Notes: generated from the sequence alone by a model not told the origin. A DNA stretch of 64,000 nucleotides from Shewanella sp. NFH-SH190041 (GCF_024363255.1 NZ_AP026070.1:1488001-1552000); one strand, 5' to 3'; positions 37,958 to 48,054 are shown, numbered from the stretch's first letter. Made by a program: numbers and translations.

Positions 37958-38946
37958 TTTATACTCCTGTGGCCAAGGCCGGCTGCCAGACCGGATTGAA
38001 ATAATGCCAGTCCGATACTGCAAAGCAGTGCCAGCCCCAGCGGCCAGTAAAACAATTCACTGCGGGGACGGTAACTTTGTTGATCTCGGCTAACCGGCTG
38101 CAGTTTATTAATCTCTTCATAGATCTGTTGCAATTCCTGCGGATTGCGGGCGCGGAAATAACGGCCATGGGTCAGTTTGGCGATAGCTGACAATGTCTGT
38201 TCATCCAGATCCGCCGATGGGTTGACCTGCTGGGTACCGAAAAAGCCTTGCGGCTGCATGACATCGGCTCCGACACCTATGGTGTAAATGGTGACATGGC
38301 GTTTAGCGGCAATGCGTGCGGCCTCCATTGGCTCAATATTGCCGGCATTGTTACTGCCGTCGGTCAATAGCACTAATATCCGGTTACTGTTTTTTACTTT
38401 ATCAAAGCGTTTCACGGCCAATGCGATGGCTTCACCGATGGCGGTTTGTTTACCGACTAAACCAATCTGGGCTTCGCGCATATATTGCGCCACAGAACGG
38501 CGATCTGGCGTCAGTGGAGTTTGTAGATAGGCGTGATCGGCAAAGAGGATAAGGCCTAGCCGATCGCCTTTTCGTTTCGCAATAAAATCACTGACGACTT
38601 GGCGGATAACTGAAAAACGATCCACCGCGCGGCCATTGAGCACCATATCTTCAATTTGCATACTGCCAGACAGATCCACGGCGACCATCAGATCCCGCCC
38701 TTTGGTGGGAATATCGATGGGTTGGCCGACCCATTGTGGTCGGGCAACGGCCAGTACCAGTAGTGCCCACATCAGATAATAAAATAGCCGCGAGGTATTT
38801 CGCCCTTGGCTGACGGTCACTTCCCGGGTATGGGCGATGCCGGGCATATTTAATTCGCCACCGGTAAGTTGTTTGGTATTTTTCTGCCGTATCAGTAATG
38901 GCAGGGGCAGTAACAACAGCAGCCAGGGCCAGGCGAGGGTTAACAT
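37954..38946 (-). CDS. BatA-like VWA domain membrane protein
   Basis: A 330-residue protein with N-terminal and C-terminal hydrophobic segments flanking a von Willebrand A domain. The MIDAS is intact: DLSGS (VAVDLSGSMQIEDM) with later TPLTPDR and TDGSNNAG. It is a BatA-type protein, likely forming a membrane complex with the next gene. Its stop overlaps the start of the VWA-TPR gene by four bases, and its own start overlaps the DUF4381 gene end. Confidence 0.88.
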   Translation of the reverse strand: MLTLAWPWLLLLLPLPLLIRQKNTKQLTGGELNMPGIAHTREVTVSQGRNTSRLFYYLMWALLVLAVARPQWVGQPIDIPTKGRDLMVAVDLSGSMQIEDMVLNGRAVDRFSVIRQVVSDFIAKRKGDRLGLILFADHAYLQTPLTPDRRSVAQYMREAQIGLVGKQTAIGEAIALAVKRFDKVKNSNRILVLLTDGSNNAGNIEPMEAARIAAKRHVTIYTIGVGADVMQPQGFFGTQQVNPSADLDEQTLSAIAKLTHGRYFRARNPQELQQIYEEINKLQPVSRDQQSYRPRSELFYWPLGLALLCSIGLALFQSGLAAGLGHRSIK

Positions 38947-39479
38947 AATGCCTCCTTGGCCAATTTTTGTTGTTCAGCAGCGGAGAAAGGAATTGCCCGT
39001 TTTAACCAGATTCTGGCTAAGGTATCCAGTTCGCTGGCCTGTTGTGGGCTTAAGGGTTTGCCACTGAACCTGAGTTGCAGCAAGGCGGCGAGTTTTCCCT
39101 GCTGGGCTGATGGCATGGCACTATCGAGTAAGTGATACCAAGGCTCACCTTCCAGCGCGGCAACCTGAGTACGAGGGAGATAACTGAGTGCGGCCCGTTT
39201 CATCAGGGTGTTGACCTCAGTGGCATAATCAATTTGGTTGGGCTGCAGGCGATCAAGCAGCGCCAGAGCCATGCGACGGGCTGCCAGTCGTTTGTGGCGG
39301 CGCACGGTGAAAAATATCAGCCCCAGCACGATAACAAGCAGTAGCGCCAGTAAGATCCAGTAGCCCGGCGCTAGGGGCCATAGCCCCACCGGCTCGGGCA
39401 GGTGGATATCTTGCAAGGCGGCCAGCGCCGGATTGGCCGCTGGGCTGCTGTGGGAGGCTATTAATGGAGTAGCTGTCAT
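38940..39479 (-). CDS. DUF4381 membrane protein
   Basis: A 179-residue protein with a short N-terminal stretch, one transmembrane segment (GYWILLALLLVIVLGLIFFTV, about residues 38-58) and a cytoplasmic helical domain (LLDRLQPNQIDYATEVNTLMKRAALSYLP, broken here into blocks). DUF4381 genes are nearly always between DUF58 and VWA genes in moxR/bat operons. Overlaps both neighbours (TAATG with the upstream DUF58 gene). Function unknown. Confidence 0.85.
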   Translation of the reverse strand: MTATPLIASHSSPAANPALAALQDIHLPEPVGLWPLAPGYWILLALLLVIVLGLIFFTVRRHKRLAARRMALALLDRLQPNQIDYATEVNTLMKRAALSYLPRTQVAALEGEPWYHLLDSAMPSAQQGKLAALLQLRFSGKPLSPQQASELDTLARIWLKRAIPFSAAEQQKLAKEALC

Positions 39480-40408
39480 TAACGCAATTGTTCCAGTTGT
39501 TGCTCCAATGGGAGACCGGCATCAATAAAGCGGGTCTGGACCCGGAGCTTGTCCATCATGGAGATAAAGATCTGTTGTTGCTTCAGCTGGGTGTCAAGCC
39601 AAGTCTGGTATTGCTGACGGTTTAGCACTCGCTCAACTTCACCATCCCGTACCGGCAGATTAAATTGCCGAGGTAGGGGCAAGGTGCCCTGACGTAAAGG
39701 ATCAGTGATCAGAAACGCGCCAATATCGCAATGGCGTTTTAAGTCGGTCAGTGGCCCGACGCAGCGGCCGGTAAAGTCGGCTCCATCTGTGATAATCCAC
39801 ACTAATGAGCCGGGTTTGGCAATGCGGCTAAGCCGTTGGCAGGCTCGCAGCATATGTTCCGGTGCAGTGCGGCCGGTTTTAAAGCTGTCTAGCTGTTGGC
39901 TGTGAATATCGCAGATCCCGGCGATAAGCTGCAGTATACCGGTTTGGCGGTTTTTCGGTTTGAGCTCAAGGTGATGGCTTTCACCAGCAATCAAGGCACC
40001 AATACGGTCACCGTGTTGAATTGCGTTCCAGCCCAATGTAGCAGCCAGATGAGCGGCTTGGACTGATTGCAGTAACAAACTGGAACCGAAGTACATGCTG
40101 TTGCTCAAATCCAGCAGCAGGATCACGGGGCGTTCCCGCTCTTCAATAAAGAGTTTGGTGTGGGCTTTGCCGGTTCTGGCGGTTACCCGCCAGTCGATGG
40201 TGCGCACATCATCACCATTTTGATAATGGCGCACCTCGGCAAACTCCATACCACGGCCTTTGATATTACTGGCTCTGTGTCCAGCCATTGCTGCCCGGGC
40301 ACGGCTACGCCGCTCCGGCATTGCTCTGGCAAGGGATTGACAGGCCAGCAGCTCCTGTTGATTCAGGTGCCAGCCATCAGCAAACAGTGGTAATTGGGGT
40401 GTGCTCAT
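39479..40408 (-). CDS. DUF58 domain protein
   Basis: A 309-residue cytoplasmic protein with the DUF58 signature GMEFAEVRHYQNGDDVRTID then WRVTARTGKAHTKLFIEERE, and a VWA-like fold with DLSNSM. It usually acts with a MoxR ATPase and VWA proteins. Its start abuts the stop of the upstream moxR gene directly. Confidence 0.9.
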   Translation of the reverse strand: MSTPQLPLFADGWHLNQQELLACQSLARAMPERRSRARAAMAGHRASNIKGRGMEFAEVRHYQNGDDVRTIDWRVTARTGKAHTKLFIEERERPVILLLDLSNSMYFGSSLLLQSVQAAHLAATLGWNAIQHGDRIGALIAGESHHLELKPKNRQTGILQLIAGICDIHSQQLDSFKTGRTAPEHMLRACQRLSRIAKPGSLVWIITDGADFTGRCVGPLTDLKRHCDIGAFLITDPLRQGTLPLPRQFNLPVRDGEVERVLNRQQYQTWLDTQLKQQQIFISMMDKLRVQTRFIDAGLPLEQQLEQLR

Positions 40409-41377
40409 TTAAGGTACCGCTACCAGGCTGAGAATATGATTGATCACCTGATCCCGGCTGATACCTTGGGCTTGCGCCTGATAACTGAGCAGCAAACGGT
40501 GGCGCAGGACATTGGGTGCGACAGCCTGGATATCTTCCGGGGTGACAAAGTCCCGTTCATGCAGCCAAGCTCTTGCCCGGGCGCAGCGTTCCAGCGATTG
40601 GGTTGCCCTTGGGCTGACACCATAATCCAGCCAACTGGCCAATTCATCACTGTATTTTTGTGGCTGACGGGTGGCCATCACCAGCTCGACAATATAGCGC
40701 TCCAGTGGTTGTGCCAGGTAGATTTCCAGTGCCGCTTTACGGGCAGCAAAAATCTCTTCCTGGGTAATGGGCTCGACGGTCACCGGCTCAGTATGTAGCG
40801 CCTCATTACGTGATAGTCGCAGGATGGCTAACTCCGTTTCAGCGCTCGGGTAATCCAGATTCAAGTGCATCAAAAAACGATCCAGCTGAGCTTCTGGTAG
40901 TGGGTAAGTTCCTTCATTTTCCAGCGGGTTTTGGGTTGCCATCACCAAAAAAAGTTCTGGCAGACGATAACTGCTCTTGCCTACCGTGACCTGTCCTTCA
41001 GCCATTGCTTCCAGTAGTGCTGATTGCACTTTAGCTGGGGCGCGGTTGATTTCATCAGCCAAAATGAGGTTATGAAAAATTGGGCCGGCTTCAAATTCGA
41101 AGTTACCGGTCTGAGCTCGATAAATATCGGTACCGGTTAAATCGGCCGGTAATAGATCCGGCGTAAACTGGATCCGATGAAAATCCCCCTGAACCCCATC
41201 ACATAGGGCTTTTACCGCCCGTGTTTTAGCCAGTCCCGGTGGGCCTTCTACTAACAGGTGGCCATCGGCGATAAGGGCGGTCAGCAGACTTTCGGTCAGC
41301 AGTGGCTGACCCAAAATCAACTGGTCCAAATAAGTGCGAAGGGAATGAAATCGACTTAAGGGCATGTTGTCACTCAC
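40409..41377 (-). CDS. MoxR-family AAA+ ATPase
   Basis: A 322-residue AAA+ ATPase and first gene of the operon. Walker A is GPPGLAKT (residues 45-52); Walker B is LADEINRAPAKVQ; sensor 1 is MATQNP, and the C-terminal SPRATQSLERCARARAWL block contains the sensor 2 arginine. MoxR ATPases act as chaperones that remodel VWA-containing partners. The GTG at 41377 is the given start; an ATG at 41365 is possible. It is divergent from fadIJ. Confidence 0.93.
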   Translation of the reverse strand: MSDNMPLSRFHSLRTYLDQLILGQPLLTESLLTALIADGHLLVEGPPGLAKTRAVKALCDGVQGDFHRIQFTPDLLPADLTGTDIYRAQTGNFEFEAGPIFHNLILADEINRAPAKVQSALLEAMAEGQVTVGKSSYRLPELFLVMATQNPLENEGTYPLPEAQLDRFLMHLNLDYPSAETELAILRLSRNEALHTEPVTVEPITQEEIFAARKAALEIYLAQPLERYIVELVMATRQPQKYSDELASWLDYGVSPRATQSLERCARARAWLHERDFVTPEDIQAVAPNVLRHRLLLSYQAQAQGISRDQVINHILSLVAVP

Positions 41378-41471
41378 ATTGTTCTTTGTGGTGGATTAGA
41401 CTGCCATGCTTTACAGAAGTTGCAATACCTGCAAGGTAGATTAAGCAACTTTCACTGCTAATTGAAAAATG

Positions 41472-41485
41472 CAAACAAGTGTTTA
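41472..41485. promoter_or_regulatory. Candidate PsrA operator upstream of fadIJ
   Basis: CAAAC-AAGT-GTTTA, a near match to the known C/G-AAAC-N(2-4)-GTTT-G/C PsrA motif. About 125-135 bases upstream of fadI. Confidence 0.45.
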
Positions 41486-41523
41486 AAACTCCGTAACAAG
41501 AAGTTAGAATCAGATCACATTTC

Positions 41524-41540
41524 TAAAGGTCTGACCTGTT
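41524..41540 (+). promoter_or_regulatory. Candidate FadR operator upstream of fadIJ
   Basis: TAAAGGTCTGACCTGTT shares GGTC-x-GACCTGTT with the E. coli FadR consensus. The overlapping inverted repeat TCTGACC (41530-41536) and GGTCAGA (41544-41550) extends the dyad. It suggests repression of fadIJ until acyl-CoA is present. Confidence 0.5.
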
Positions 41541-41608
41541 AATGGTCAGATTTATCAGGGAATTATTCCATTGATGGAATATAGCCCCACACAGGATGAG
41601 GGTAACAG

Positions 41609-42919
41609 ATGAGTAACAGACAGGTGTTAACCCGGGGAAATGGTGAGCGGATTGCCATTGTGGCCGGACTGAGAACGCCCTTTGCCAGGCAGGCGACAGA
41701 TTTTCACGGCGTCAGTGCGCTGGAGCTGGGCGCCATGGTGGTGAATGAATTGATTTCCCGCACTGAGCTGGATAGCAAATTGGTTGAACAGCTGGTTTAT
41801 GGGCAGGTGATTCAGATGCCTGCTGCGCCCAATATTGCCCGGGAAATTGTGCTGACGACCGGGATGTCAGTGCATACCGATGCTTATAGTGTTACCCGTG
41901 CCTGTGCCACAGGATTTCAAAGCGCAGTTAATGTTGCTGAGTCTATTTTGGCCGGCAATATTGATATCGGTATTGCCGGGGGAGCGGATTCTGCCTCGGT
42001 ATTGCCTATTGGTGTGTCGAAAAAATTGGCTCGGGCGCTGTTGGATTTGACCAAAGCGAAAACCTTAGGACAAAAACTGGGGATTGCCCGGCGACTGGGG
42101 CTTAAAGATTTACTGCCGGTACCGCCAGCGGTGGCGGAATACACTACAGGCCTGACCATGGGGCAAACGGCAGAGCAAATGGCAAAAAGCCATGGTATCA
42201 GCCGGGAAAGTCAGGATGAATTGGCGCTGCGCTCCCACCGACTGGCAATGGATACCTGGGAGTCCGGAGTGTTAGCTGAGGAAGTGATGACGGCCCATGT
42301 GCCGCCTTATCAGGGCTATATTGACCGGGATAACACACTGCGGCCGGATGCCACACTGGCATCCTATGCCAAACTGCGGCCAGTCTTTGACCGTCAGCAT
42401 GGCAGTGTCACCGCGGGGAACAGTACACCATTGACTGATGGTGCATCCGCATTGTTATTGATGAGTGAAGGGCGAGCTAAGGCGCTGGGGTACCAGCCGT
42501 TGGGGTATCTGCGCAGTTATGCTTTTACTGCCATTGATGTGCATGAAGATATGCTGATGGGGCCTTCTTATGCCACACCGCTGGCGTTAGATCGCGCCGG
42601 GATGACACTGTCTGATCTGACCTTGATTGAAATGCATGAAGCGTTTGCGGCCCAAGCGCTGGCAAATATGAAGATGTTTGCCTCCAGAACATTTGCCCAA
42701 GAAAAACTGGGGCGGGATCAGGCCATTGGAGAGATCGATATGGATAAGTTCAATGTACAGGGGGGCTCGCTGGCTTATGGACATCCATTTGCGGCCACCG
42801 GTGGGCGACTGATCACTCAGCTCTGCCGGGAGCTCAAACGCCGTGGTGGTGGCACTGGCCTGGCAACGGCCTGTGCTGCTGGTGGTTTGGGGACAGCCAT
42901 GATTGTGGAGGTGGAGTAA
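41609..42919 (+). CDS. fadI: 3-ketoacyl-CoA thiolase FadI
   Basis: A 436-residue thiolase, the beta subunit of the anaerobic-type fatty-acid oxidation complex. Catalytic Cys lies in [15 protein letters not shown], the His in MHEAFAAQ and HPFAATGGR, and the second Cys in [12 protein letters not shown]. Length and sequence match FadI (E. coli 436) rather than FadA. Its TAA overlaps the fadJ ATG by one base (TAATG). The ribosome site is GATGAGGGTAACAG. Confidence 0.96.
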   Translation: MSNRQVLTRGNGERIAIVAGLRTPFARQATDFHGVSALELGAMVVNELISRTELDSKLVEQLVYGQVIQMPAAPNIAREIVLTTGMSVHTDAYSVTRACATGFQSAVNVAESILAGNIDIGIAGGADSASVLPIGVSKKLARALLDLTKAKTLGQKLGIARRLGLKDLLPVPPAVAEYTTGLTMGQTAEQMAKSHGISRESQDELALRSHRLAMDTWESGVLAEEVMTAHVPPYQGYIDRDNTLRPDATLASYAKLRPVFDRQHGSVTAGNSTPLTDGASALLLMSEGRAKALGYQPLGYLRSYAFTAIDVHEDMLMGPSYATPLALDRAGMTLSDLTLIEMHEAFAAQALANMKMFASRTFAQEKLGRDQAIGEIDMDKFNVQGGSLAYGHPFAATGGRLITQLCRELKRRGGGTGLATACAAGGLGTAMIVEVE

Positions 42920-45102
42920 TGACAGTCACAGCGCTTGATCTTAATCAACAACAGCAGCCTGAAGTGCCACAAAGTACCTTTAATTTGCTTCGGCGAGATG
43001 ATGGCATTGCTGTTTTAACCATTGATGTTCCTGGCGAAAGTATCAATAGCCTTAGGGATGAATTTATTCCTGAAGTGAACCTGATGCTGGATGATATTGC
43101 TGCCGACAGCAGGATTACCGGTTTAGTGATGATTTCTGGCAAGCCAGATTCCTTTATTGCCGGCGCGGATATCAGTATGTTGGACCGCTGTGACACTGTC
43201 GCGGATGCGAAAGTCTTATCACAGCAATGTCACCAAGTTTTTGCCCGGCTCCAAGGGTTAGGGATCCCTGTGGTGGCGGCCATTCACGGTGCCTGTTTGG
43301 GTGGCGGGTTAGAGTTGGCGCTGGCCTGTGATCAGCGTATCTGCAGTGACGACAGTAAAACCTTGCTGGGACTACCGGAAGTACAGTTAGGCTTACTGCC
43401 CGGTGGAGGAGGTACTCAACGCTTACCTCGACTTATCGGCGTGATGTCAGCACTGGATATGATGTTGACTGGCAAACAGGTGCGGGCCAAGGCCGCTAAA
43501 AAAATGGGGCTGGTGGATGATATAGTGCCTAAGTCAATTTTGCTGCAAAGTGCTGTTGCTATGGCTAAACGCGGGATCAGCCCTCGGTCGGGTCGTCCGT
43601 TGAAGCAGCCTTTGCCTGCAAAGTTACTCGAAGCAACAGCCATGGGGCGCAATATTATTTATCAGCGCGCAGCCGCTCAGGTCATGGCGCAAACCCAAGG
43701 GAATTATCCGGCGCCCGAGAAGATTATTGATTGTGTCAGACAAGGCATGAATAGCGGCATGGAGCAGGGATTAGCACTGGAAACAGAATCTTTTGCCTCG
43801 CTAGTGATGACGCCTGAGTCCCGCGCTATGCGGGCGGTCTTTTTTGCCATGAACGAAATGAAAAAAGAGACGGGGGCTGGCGAGGTGCAACCAAAAGCTG
43901 TCCGTAAAGCTGTGGTGCTTGGCGGTGGCTTGATGGGGGGCGGTATTGCTTCTGTCACTAGCACTAAAGCTAAAGTGCCAGTGCGGGTGAAAGATATTAA
44001 TGAAACCGGCCTGTCTCATGCCTTGGCTTATGCTTACCGTTTGCTGGACAAAAAGGTACGTCGGCGACATATGCGCGCAGCCGAGCGGGACAGCTTGATG
44101 GCATTAATGACCACGACCACGGAATATCAAGGGGTGAAAGATGCCGATATTGTGGTGGAAGCGGTATTTGAAGATTTAGCATTGAAACATCAAATGGTGC
44201 GGGACATTGAGCGGGAATGTCATCCAGAAACTATTTTTGCCTCCAATACATCATCACTGCCGATCACTCAGATTGCTCAAGCGGCCAGCCGCCCTGAAAA
44301 CGTGATTGGTCTGCACTACTTTTCACCGGTTGATAAGATGCCGTTGGTGGAAGTGATTGCCCACCAACACACATCCCCACAAACGATTGCCACTACAGTG
44401 GCATTTGCCCGCAAGCAGGGGAAAACGCCCATTGTGGTCCAGGATTGTGCCGGGTTTTATGTCAATCGTATTTTGGCGCTGTATATGAATGAGGCGGCAC
44501 AATGGTTGTTGGAAGGTCAGAGTGTTGAAAGTCTTGACCGGGCACTGGTTAAATTTGGTTTTCCCGTGGGGCCGATTACCTTGCTCGATGAAGTGGGGAT
44601 TGATGTGGGGGCCAAAATTGCGCCGATTCTAGAGCAGGAGCTGGGTAGTCGCTTTGCTGCGCCTAAGGCTTTTGATGCGCTATTGGCAGATGATCGCCGC
44701 GGTCGAAAAAATAGTAAAGGCTTTTATCTGTATGGCAAAGGCGCCCCGAAAAAAGGCAAGAAAGTGGATGGATCTGTCTACCGGGTACTGGGTATTATGC
44801 CCCGGGACAGTGTTGATGAATCGTTGATTGCGCGACGTTGTATGGTGCAGATGCTCAATGAGGCTGCCCGATGTCTGGAAGAGGGCATTATTGCAAGCCC
44901 ACGGGATGGTGATATTGGCGCGCTGTTTGGTATCGGGTTCCCGCCATTTCGGGGCGGGCCGTTCCGCTATATGGACAGTTTAGGAGCTAAAGCATTGGTC
45001 GAAGAGTTGGAGCTGTACCGGCAAACATTAGGTGAGCGTTTTGCGTCTTGTGAGCTTTTACAACAGATGGCGACTGATCAAACTCAGTTTTATCCAAGGT
45101 AA
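42919..45102 (+). CDS. fadJ: Fatty-acid oxidation complex alpha subunit FadJ
   Basis: A 727-residue fusion. Residues about 15-200 are enoyl-CoA hydratase (IAGADISM, HGACLGGGLELALACD, with catalytic Glu in GLPEVQLGLLPGGGGTQRLP, split over two helices). From about 330, 3-hydroxyacyl-CoA dehydrogenase begins with a Rossmann motif VLGGGLMGGGIASV, then NTSSLPI, and GLHYFSPVDKMPLVEVI. It performs two steps of beta-oxidation with FadI as thiolase. Start is coupled to fadI. Confidence 0.96.
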   Translation: MTVTALDLNQQQQPEVPQSTFNLLRRDDGIAVLTIDVPGESINSLRDEFIPEVNLMLDDIAADSRITGLVMISGKPDSFIAGADISMLDRCDTVADAKVLSQQCHQVFARLQGLGIPVVAAIHGACLGGGLELALACDQRICSDDSKTLLGLPEVQLGLLPGGGGTQRLPRLIGVMSALDMMLTGKQVRAKAAKKMGLVDDIVPKSILLQSAVAMAKRGISPRSGRPLKQPLPAKLLEATAMGRNIIYQRAAAQVMAQTQGNYPAPEKIIDCVRQGMNSGMEQGLALETESFASLVMTPESRAMRAVFFAMNEMKKETGAGEVQPKAVRKAVVLGGGLMGGGIASVTSTKAKVPVRVKDINETGLSHALAYAYRLLDKKVRRRHMRAAERDSLMALMTTTTEYQGVKDADIVVEAVFEDLALKHQMVRDIERECHPETIFASNTSSLPITQIAQAASRPENVIGLHYFSPVDKMPLVEVIAHQHTSPQTIATTVAFARKQGKTPIVVQDCAGFYVNRILALYMNEAAQWLLEGQSVESLDRALVKFGFPVGPITLLDEVGIDVGAKIAPILEQELGSRFAAPKAFDALLADDRRGRKNSKGFYLYGKGAPKKGKKVDGSVYRVLGIMPRDSVDESLIARRCMVQMLNEAARCLEEGIIASPRDGDIGALFGIGFPPFRGGPFRYMDSLGAKALVEELELYRQTLGERFASCELLQQMATDQTQFYPR

Positions 45103-45126
45103 GCATTAGCTCAATTAGCCGATGAT

Positions 45127-45156
45127 TCAGCCCTCGGAAATATTTCCAAGGGCTGA
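45127..45156. terminator. Hairpin between fadJ and pitrilysin gene
   Basis: TCAGCCCT and AGGGCTGA enclose a nested GGAAA-TAT-TTTCC-like core. It lies between convergent genes and lacks a long T tract, so it may be a weak bidirectional terminator. Confidence 0.55.
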
Positions 45157-45183
45157 TGGTTGGCCTTATTAGATGGCAATAAT

Positions 45184-48054
45184 TTAAAGCAGGAACTGAT
45201 TGGCCTGCTGTTTAAACTGGCGTAAATCAGTGATCATATTGTCGGATTGCAATGGCTCAAGCTGTTGGTGTTGTTCTCCTTGGCTGAACAGCACGAGACG
45301 ATCAGCATGTTTGGTGCGCAGGTGAGTCATCATAAACTGCAGTAATTCAGCCCGCTCAATGGTGGCAATTTCTGCGACCACTTTTTCCCGTTGATCAAAC
45401 TGATAATCCTTATTGCCAATACTGGCCCAGTAGCGCTGGCTGCGGGTCTTTAAGTTGGCGTCATGCTCGGTAACTTGTTGAATCAGTCCTTTTTTGGTGC
45501 TGTCCCACTGCTCTTTGGTGATTTGCATCACCGCATAATTAAAGTCGGCAATAAATTCATCAATCGCCTGCAGTAATTGCAATGGTCCTGTGGTGGGCGA
45601 CTGGATATAAAAAATCATTCCCGGGTGCCGATGCAGTGGCAGGTAACCTGTGCCAACCATGTAACCCAGTTGCTGTTGCGTTCTGAGCTGGTGGAAAAAA
45701 CTGGATGACATGGTGTGGTTCAGCAGGCTGAACAGCGCCATATCTTTAGGTGAGGTTGTGGCGCACTGGTAATAGACAATAATGGCGCTATCTGGATGTT
45801 GAATGTCTAGCTCCCGCAGCAAGGTGCCTTTACCACGCATATCTACCAGTTGCCTTGCTGATTCATCACTGGGAGATGATACCAGTGCCAGAATCTGATC
45901 CAGCCGGTGAGCCAGATGGCGTGCTTCTTCTGCTAAGCAATCGCCGTAGATTAAACCTTCTAAGTGCACTTTTTCGTAAAAACCCCGCACATGATCGTGC
46001 AGTTCATCTAAGGTGACATTGCTCAGGCATTCGGCCATCCGCATCGGTTCATAACTGCGTTTTTGCAGCGTGACACTTAAACTGGTGAACAGTTGAGAGA
46101 TAGGTTTTGCTTTAGCGACATTGCCCCAGCTTTGTAGCATTTGCTGTTTGATATCGTCAAAGCGCTCTTGGGTAAATTGTCGCTCGCGGGCTTTTTCAAT
46201 AATTAGCGCCAGCAATTTTTCTTGATTGCCGGTAAAGCCAGCCAGATGTAGAGTCAGTCCGCCCTGATGCGGATAAATATTGTAATTTAGCCCCGCTACT
46301 TCTGCCGGATAGGTAAATTCCGTTAAGTAATCCAGCAGCAGCTCGACATATAGCCGGGTCAGTGCTGCGTCCTTTGCTGTGGCAGCGGCTTTGGCCGAAT
46401 CCAGTGACAGGAACATATGGCCTTTGGGTACCCGAAACTCTTTATCCTGTTTATGCCAGATGCGATAGCCTTTACCTTCAGCAACAACAACAGGTTTATG
46501 CTGATCATCTGTGATATCTCGCACGCAGGCATCAGCAATAATAAAGGGGTTGGCGGCTGGAAGTTGCTGGTTTGGCAGTGGTTGGGCGTTGCGCCACAAG
46601 GTTAGCTGCTCTGTGGTTAATGGTGCTACTGCATACGGCGTGTGATACCAAGGTGCTTGCTGCTCTGTTGCTAGGCCGGGGGCAACCAATTGCAGGCGCA
46701 TATTATCTGGATTCATTAGTGCCAGCAGTTGTTGGCACTGGGCTTTATCCAGTCCATCCATACGGTAATCACCCAGCAGCAGATCGTTATCGGGGTAATG
46801 TTGCATATTGATACTAAGGTGGCTGGCCAGATCTAACGTTTTGATTTGTTCCTGGAATTTAAAGGCCAGTTTCAGCAAATTGGCCCGCTCTTGATAGCGC
46901 CAGTTTTCAAGGCCTTGTGTTTCGATTAAGCGGATATAGCGGAAAATGTCCGCCACGATATTGTCAGTTTGTGACAGTCCGGCATCGGTAAGCTGCACAC
47001 TGATGCAATATTCTTTGAAGTTATAGCCATTAATACCTCCACCGGCTGAGAGTCCGGATGCAAGGCCGGCATCTTTAAGCTGCGCCAGTAAGCTGCCTTT
47101 ACCTTCATCTCCCAGTAAATGGCTGATAAAGGTCAGGGGTTTATTATGATAGAACTGATCGACGGGTGGCAGTAAGAAACTGACGGTAAGGCGTTTTTGT
47201 GTTTTCAGTGGCGTAATGGTGATAAAGCGTGTTAGCTCACTGTCCCGGTATAGCGGCGTGTCCGGATAACATTTACTGAGCTGATGATTGCGGATAGGCG
47301 CAAAATAGGTCTGGGCTAATTGCGCCATTTCATCTAATGACAGCGGGGCGACCAAACACAAGGTCATAAGGTTGGCGCTGTAATGGCTTTGGTAAAATGC
47401 GATCAGCTCATCGCGCAGGGTGGCTTTATCTCCGCCTAAGGTTTGCAGGTTGCCCACGGAAAATTTGGCAAACGGATGGTTGGGATTCACCGTTTCTTTC
47501 TGCACTTGATAGATACGGCGGATATCATCTTTTAGCTTGAGGCTGAACTCGGACTCAATGGCTTGTCGCTCCCGGTCAACTAACTCCAGATTAAATCGAG
47601 GGGCGATAAAAAATTGACTGAATCTGTCCAGTGACTCGGCAAATACTTCAGCGTCTATAGCATAGAAGAAATTGGTATGCTCAGTACCAGTCCAAGCATT
47701 ATTGCTACCGCCATGGCGATTGATAAAGGCATGATATTCCCCTGAATCTGGAAATTTATCTGTGCCAAGAAACAGCATATGTTCAAGAAAATGCGCCATG
47801 CCGGGGCGCTGCTGCGGATCATCAAAATGGCCAACATTGACGGCCATAGATGCGGCGGCTTGTGTGGCTTGGGGATCGCTCACCAGTAATACCCGCAGGG
47901 CATTTGGCAGGGTTAGGCAGCGATATTGGCGTGGATCATTAGGGCTGGTTACTGGGCAGGACAAAGGCCGACTCCATTCATTAGGTATGGCTATATATTG
48001 AGGCGGCAAAACCGCTTTGGCAAACATACTCTGTGCTGTTGATGAAAGATTCAC
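45184..48054 (-). CDS. ptrA: Pitrilysin-like M16 zinc protease
   Basis: A 956-residue insulinase-family metallopeptidase. The inverted zinc motif HFLEH is at residues 88-92, with the distal Glu about 75 residues later in ESEF. Three additional inactive M16-like domains follow, as usual for pitrilysin. E. coli protease III (PtrA) is periplasmic, but this protein shows no signal peptide at its start, so it may act in the cytoplasm. The GTG start at 48054 has only a weak ribosome site; an ATG at 48027 is possible. It is divergent from sixA and convergent with fadJ. Confidence 0.88.
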   Translation of the reverse strand: MNLSSTAQSMFAKAVLPPQYIAIPNEWSRPLSCPVTSPNDPRQYRCLTLPNALRVLLVSDPQATQAAASMAVNVGHFDDPQQRPGMAHFLEHMLFLGTDKFPDSGEYHAFINRHGGSNNAWTGTEHTNFFYAIDAEVFAESLDRFSQFFIAPRFNLELVDRERQAIESEFSLKLKDDIRRIYQVQKETVNPNHPFAKFSVGNLQTLGGDKATLRDELIAFYQSHYSANLMTLCLVAPLSLDEMAQLAQTYFAPIRNHQLSKCYPDTPLYRDSELTRFITITPLKTQKRLTVSFLLPPVDQFYHNKPLTFISHLLGDEGKGSLLAQLKDAGLASGLSAGGGINGYNFKEYCISVQLTDAGLSQTDNIVADIFRYIRLIETQGLENWRYQERANLLKLAFKFQEQIKTLDLASHLSINMQHYPDNDLLLGDYRMDGLDKAQCQQLLALMNPDNMRLQLVAPGLATEQQAPWYHTPYAVAPLTTEQLTLWRNAQPLPNQQLPAANPFIIADACVRDITDDQHKPVVVAEGKGYRIWHKQDKEFRVPKGHMFLSLDSAKAAATAKDAALTRLYVELLLDYLTEFTYPAEVAGLNYNIYPHQGGLTLHLAGFTGNQEKLLALIIEKARERQFTQERFDDIKQQMLQSWGNVAKAKPISQLFTSLSVTLQKRSYEPMRMAECLSNVTLDELHDHVRGFYEKVHLEGLIYGDCLAEEARHLAHRLDQILALVSSPSDESARQLVDMRGKGTLLRELDIQHPDSAIIVYYQCATTSPKDMALFSLLNHTMSSSFFHQLRTQQQLGYMVGTGYLPLHRHPGMIFYIQSPTTGPLQLLQAIDEFIADFNYAVMQITKEQWDSTKKGLIQQVTEHDANLKTRSQRYWASIGNKDYQFDQREKVVAEIATIERAELLQFMMTHLRTKHADRLVLFSQGEQHQQLEPLQSDNMITDLRQFKQQANQFLL

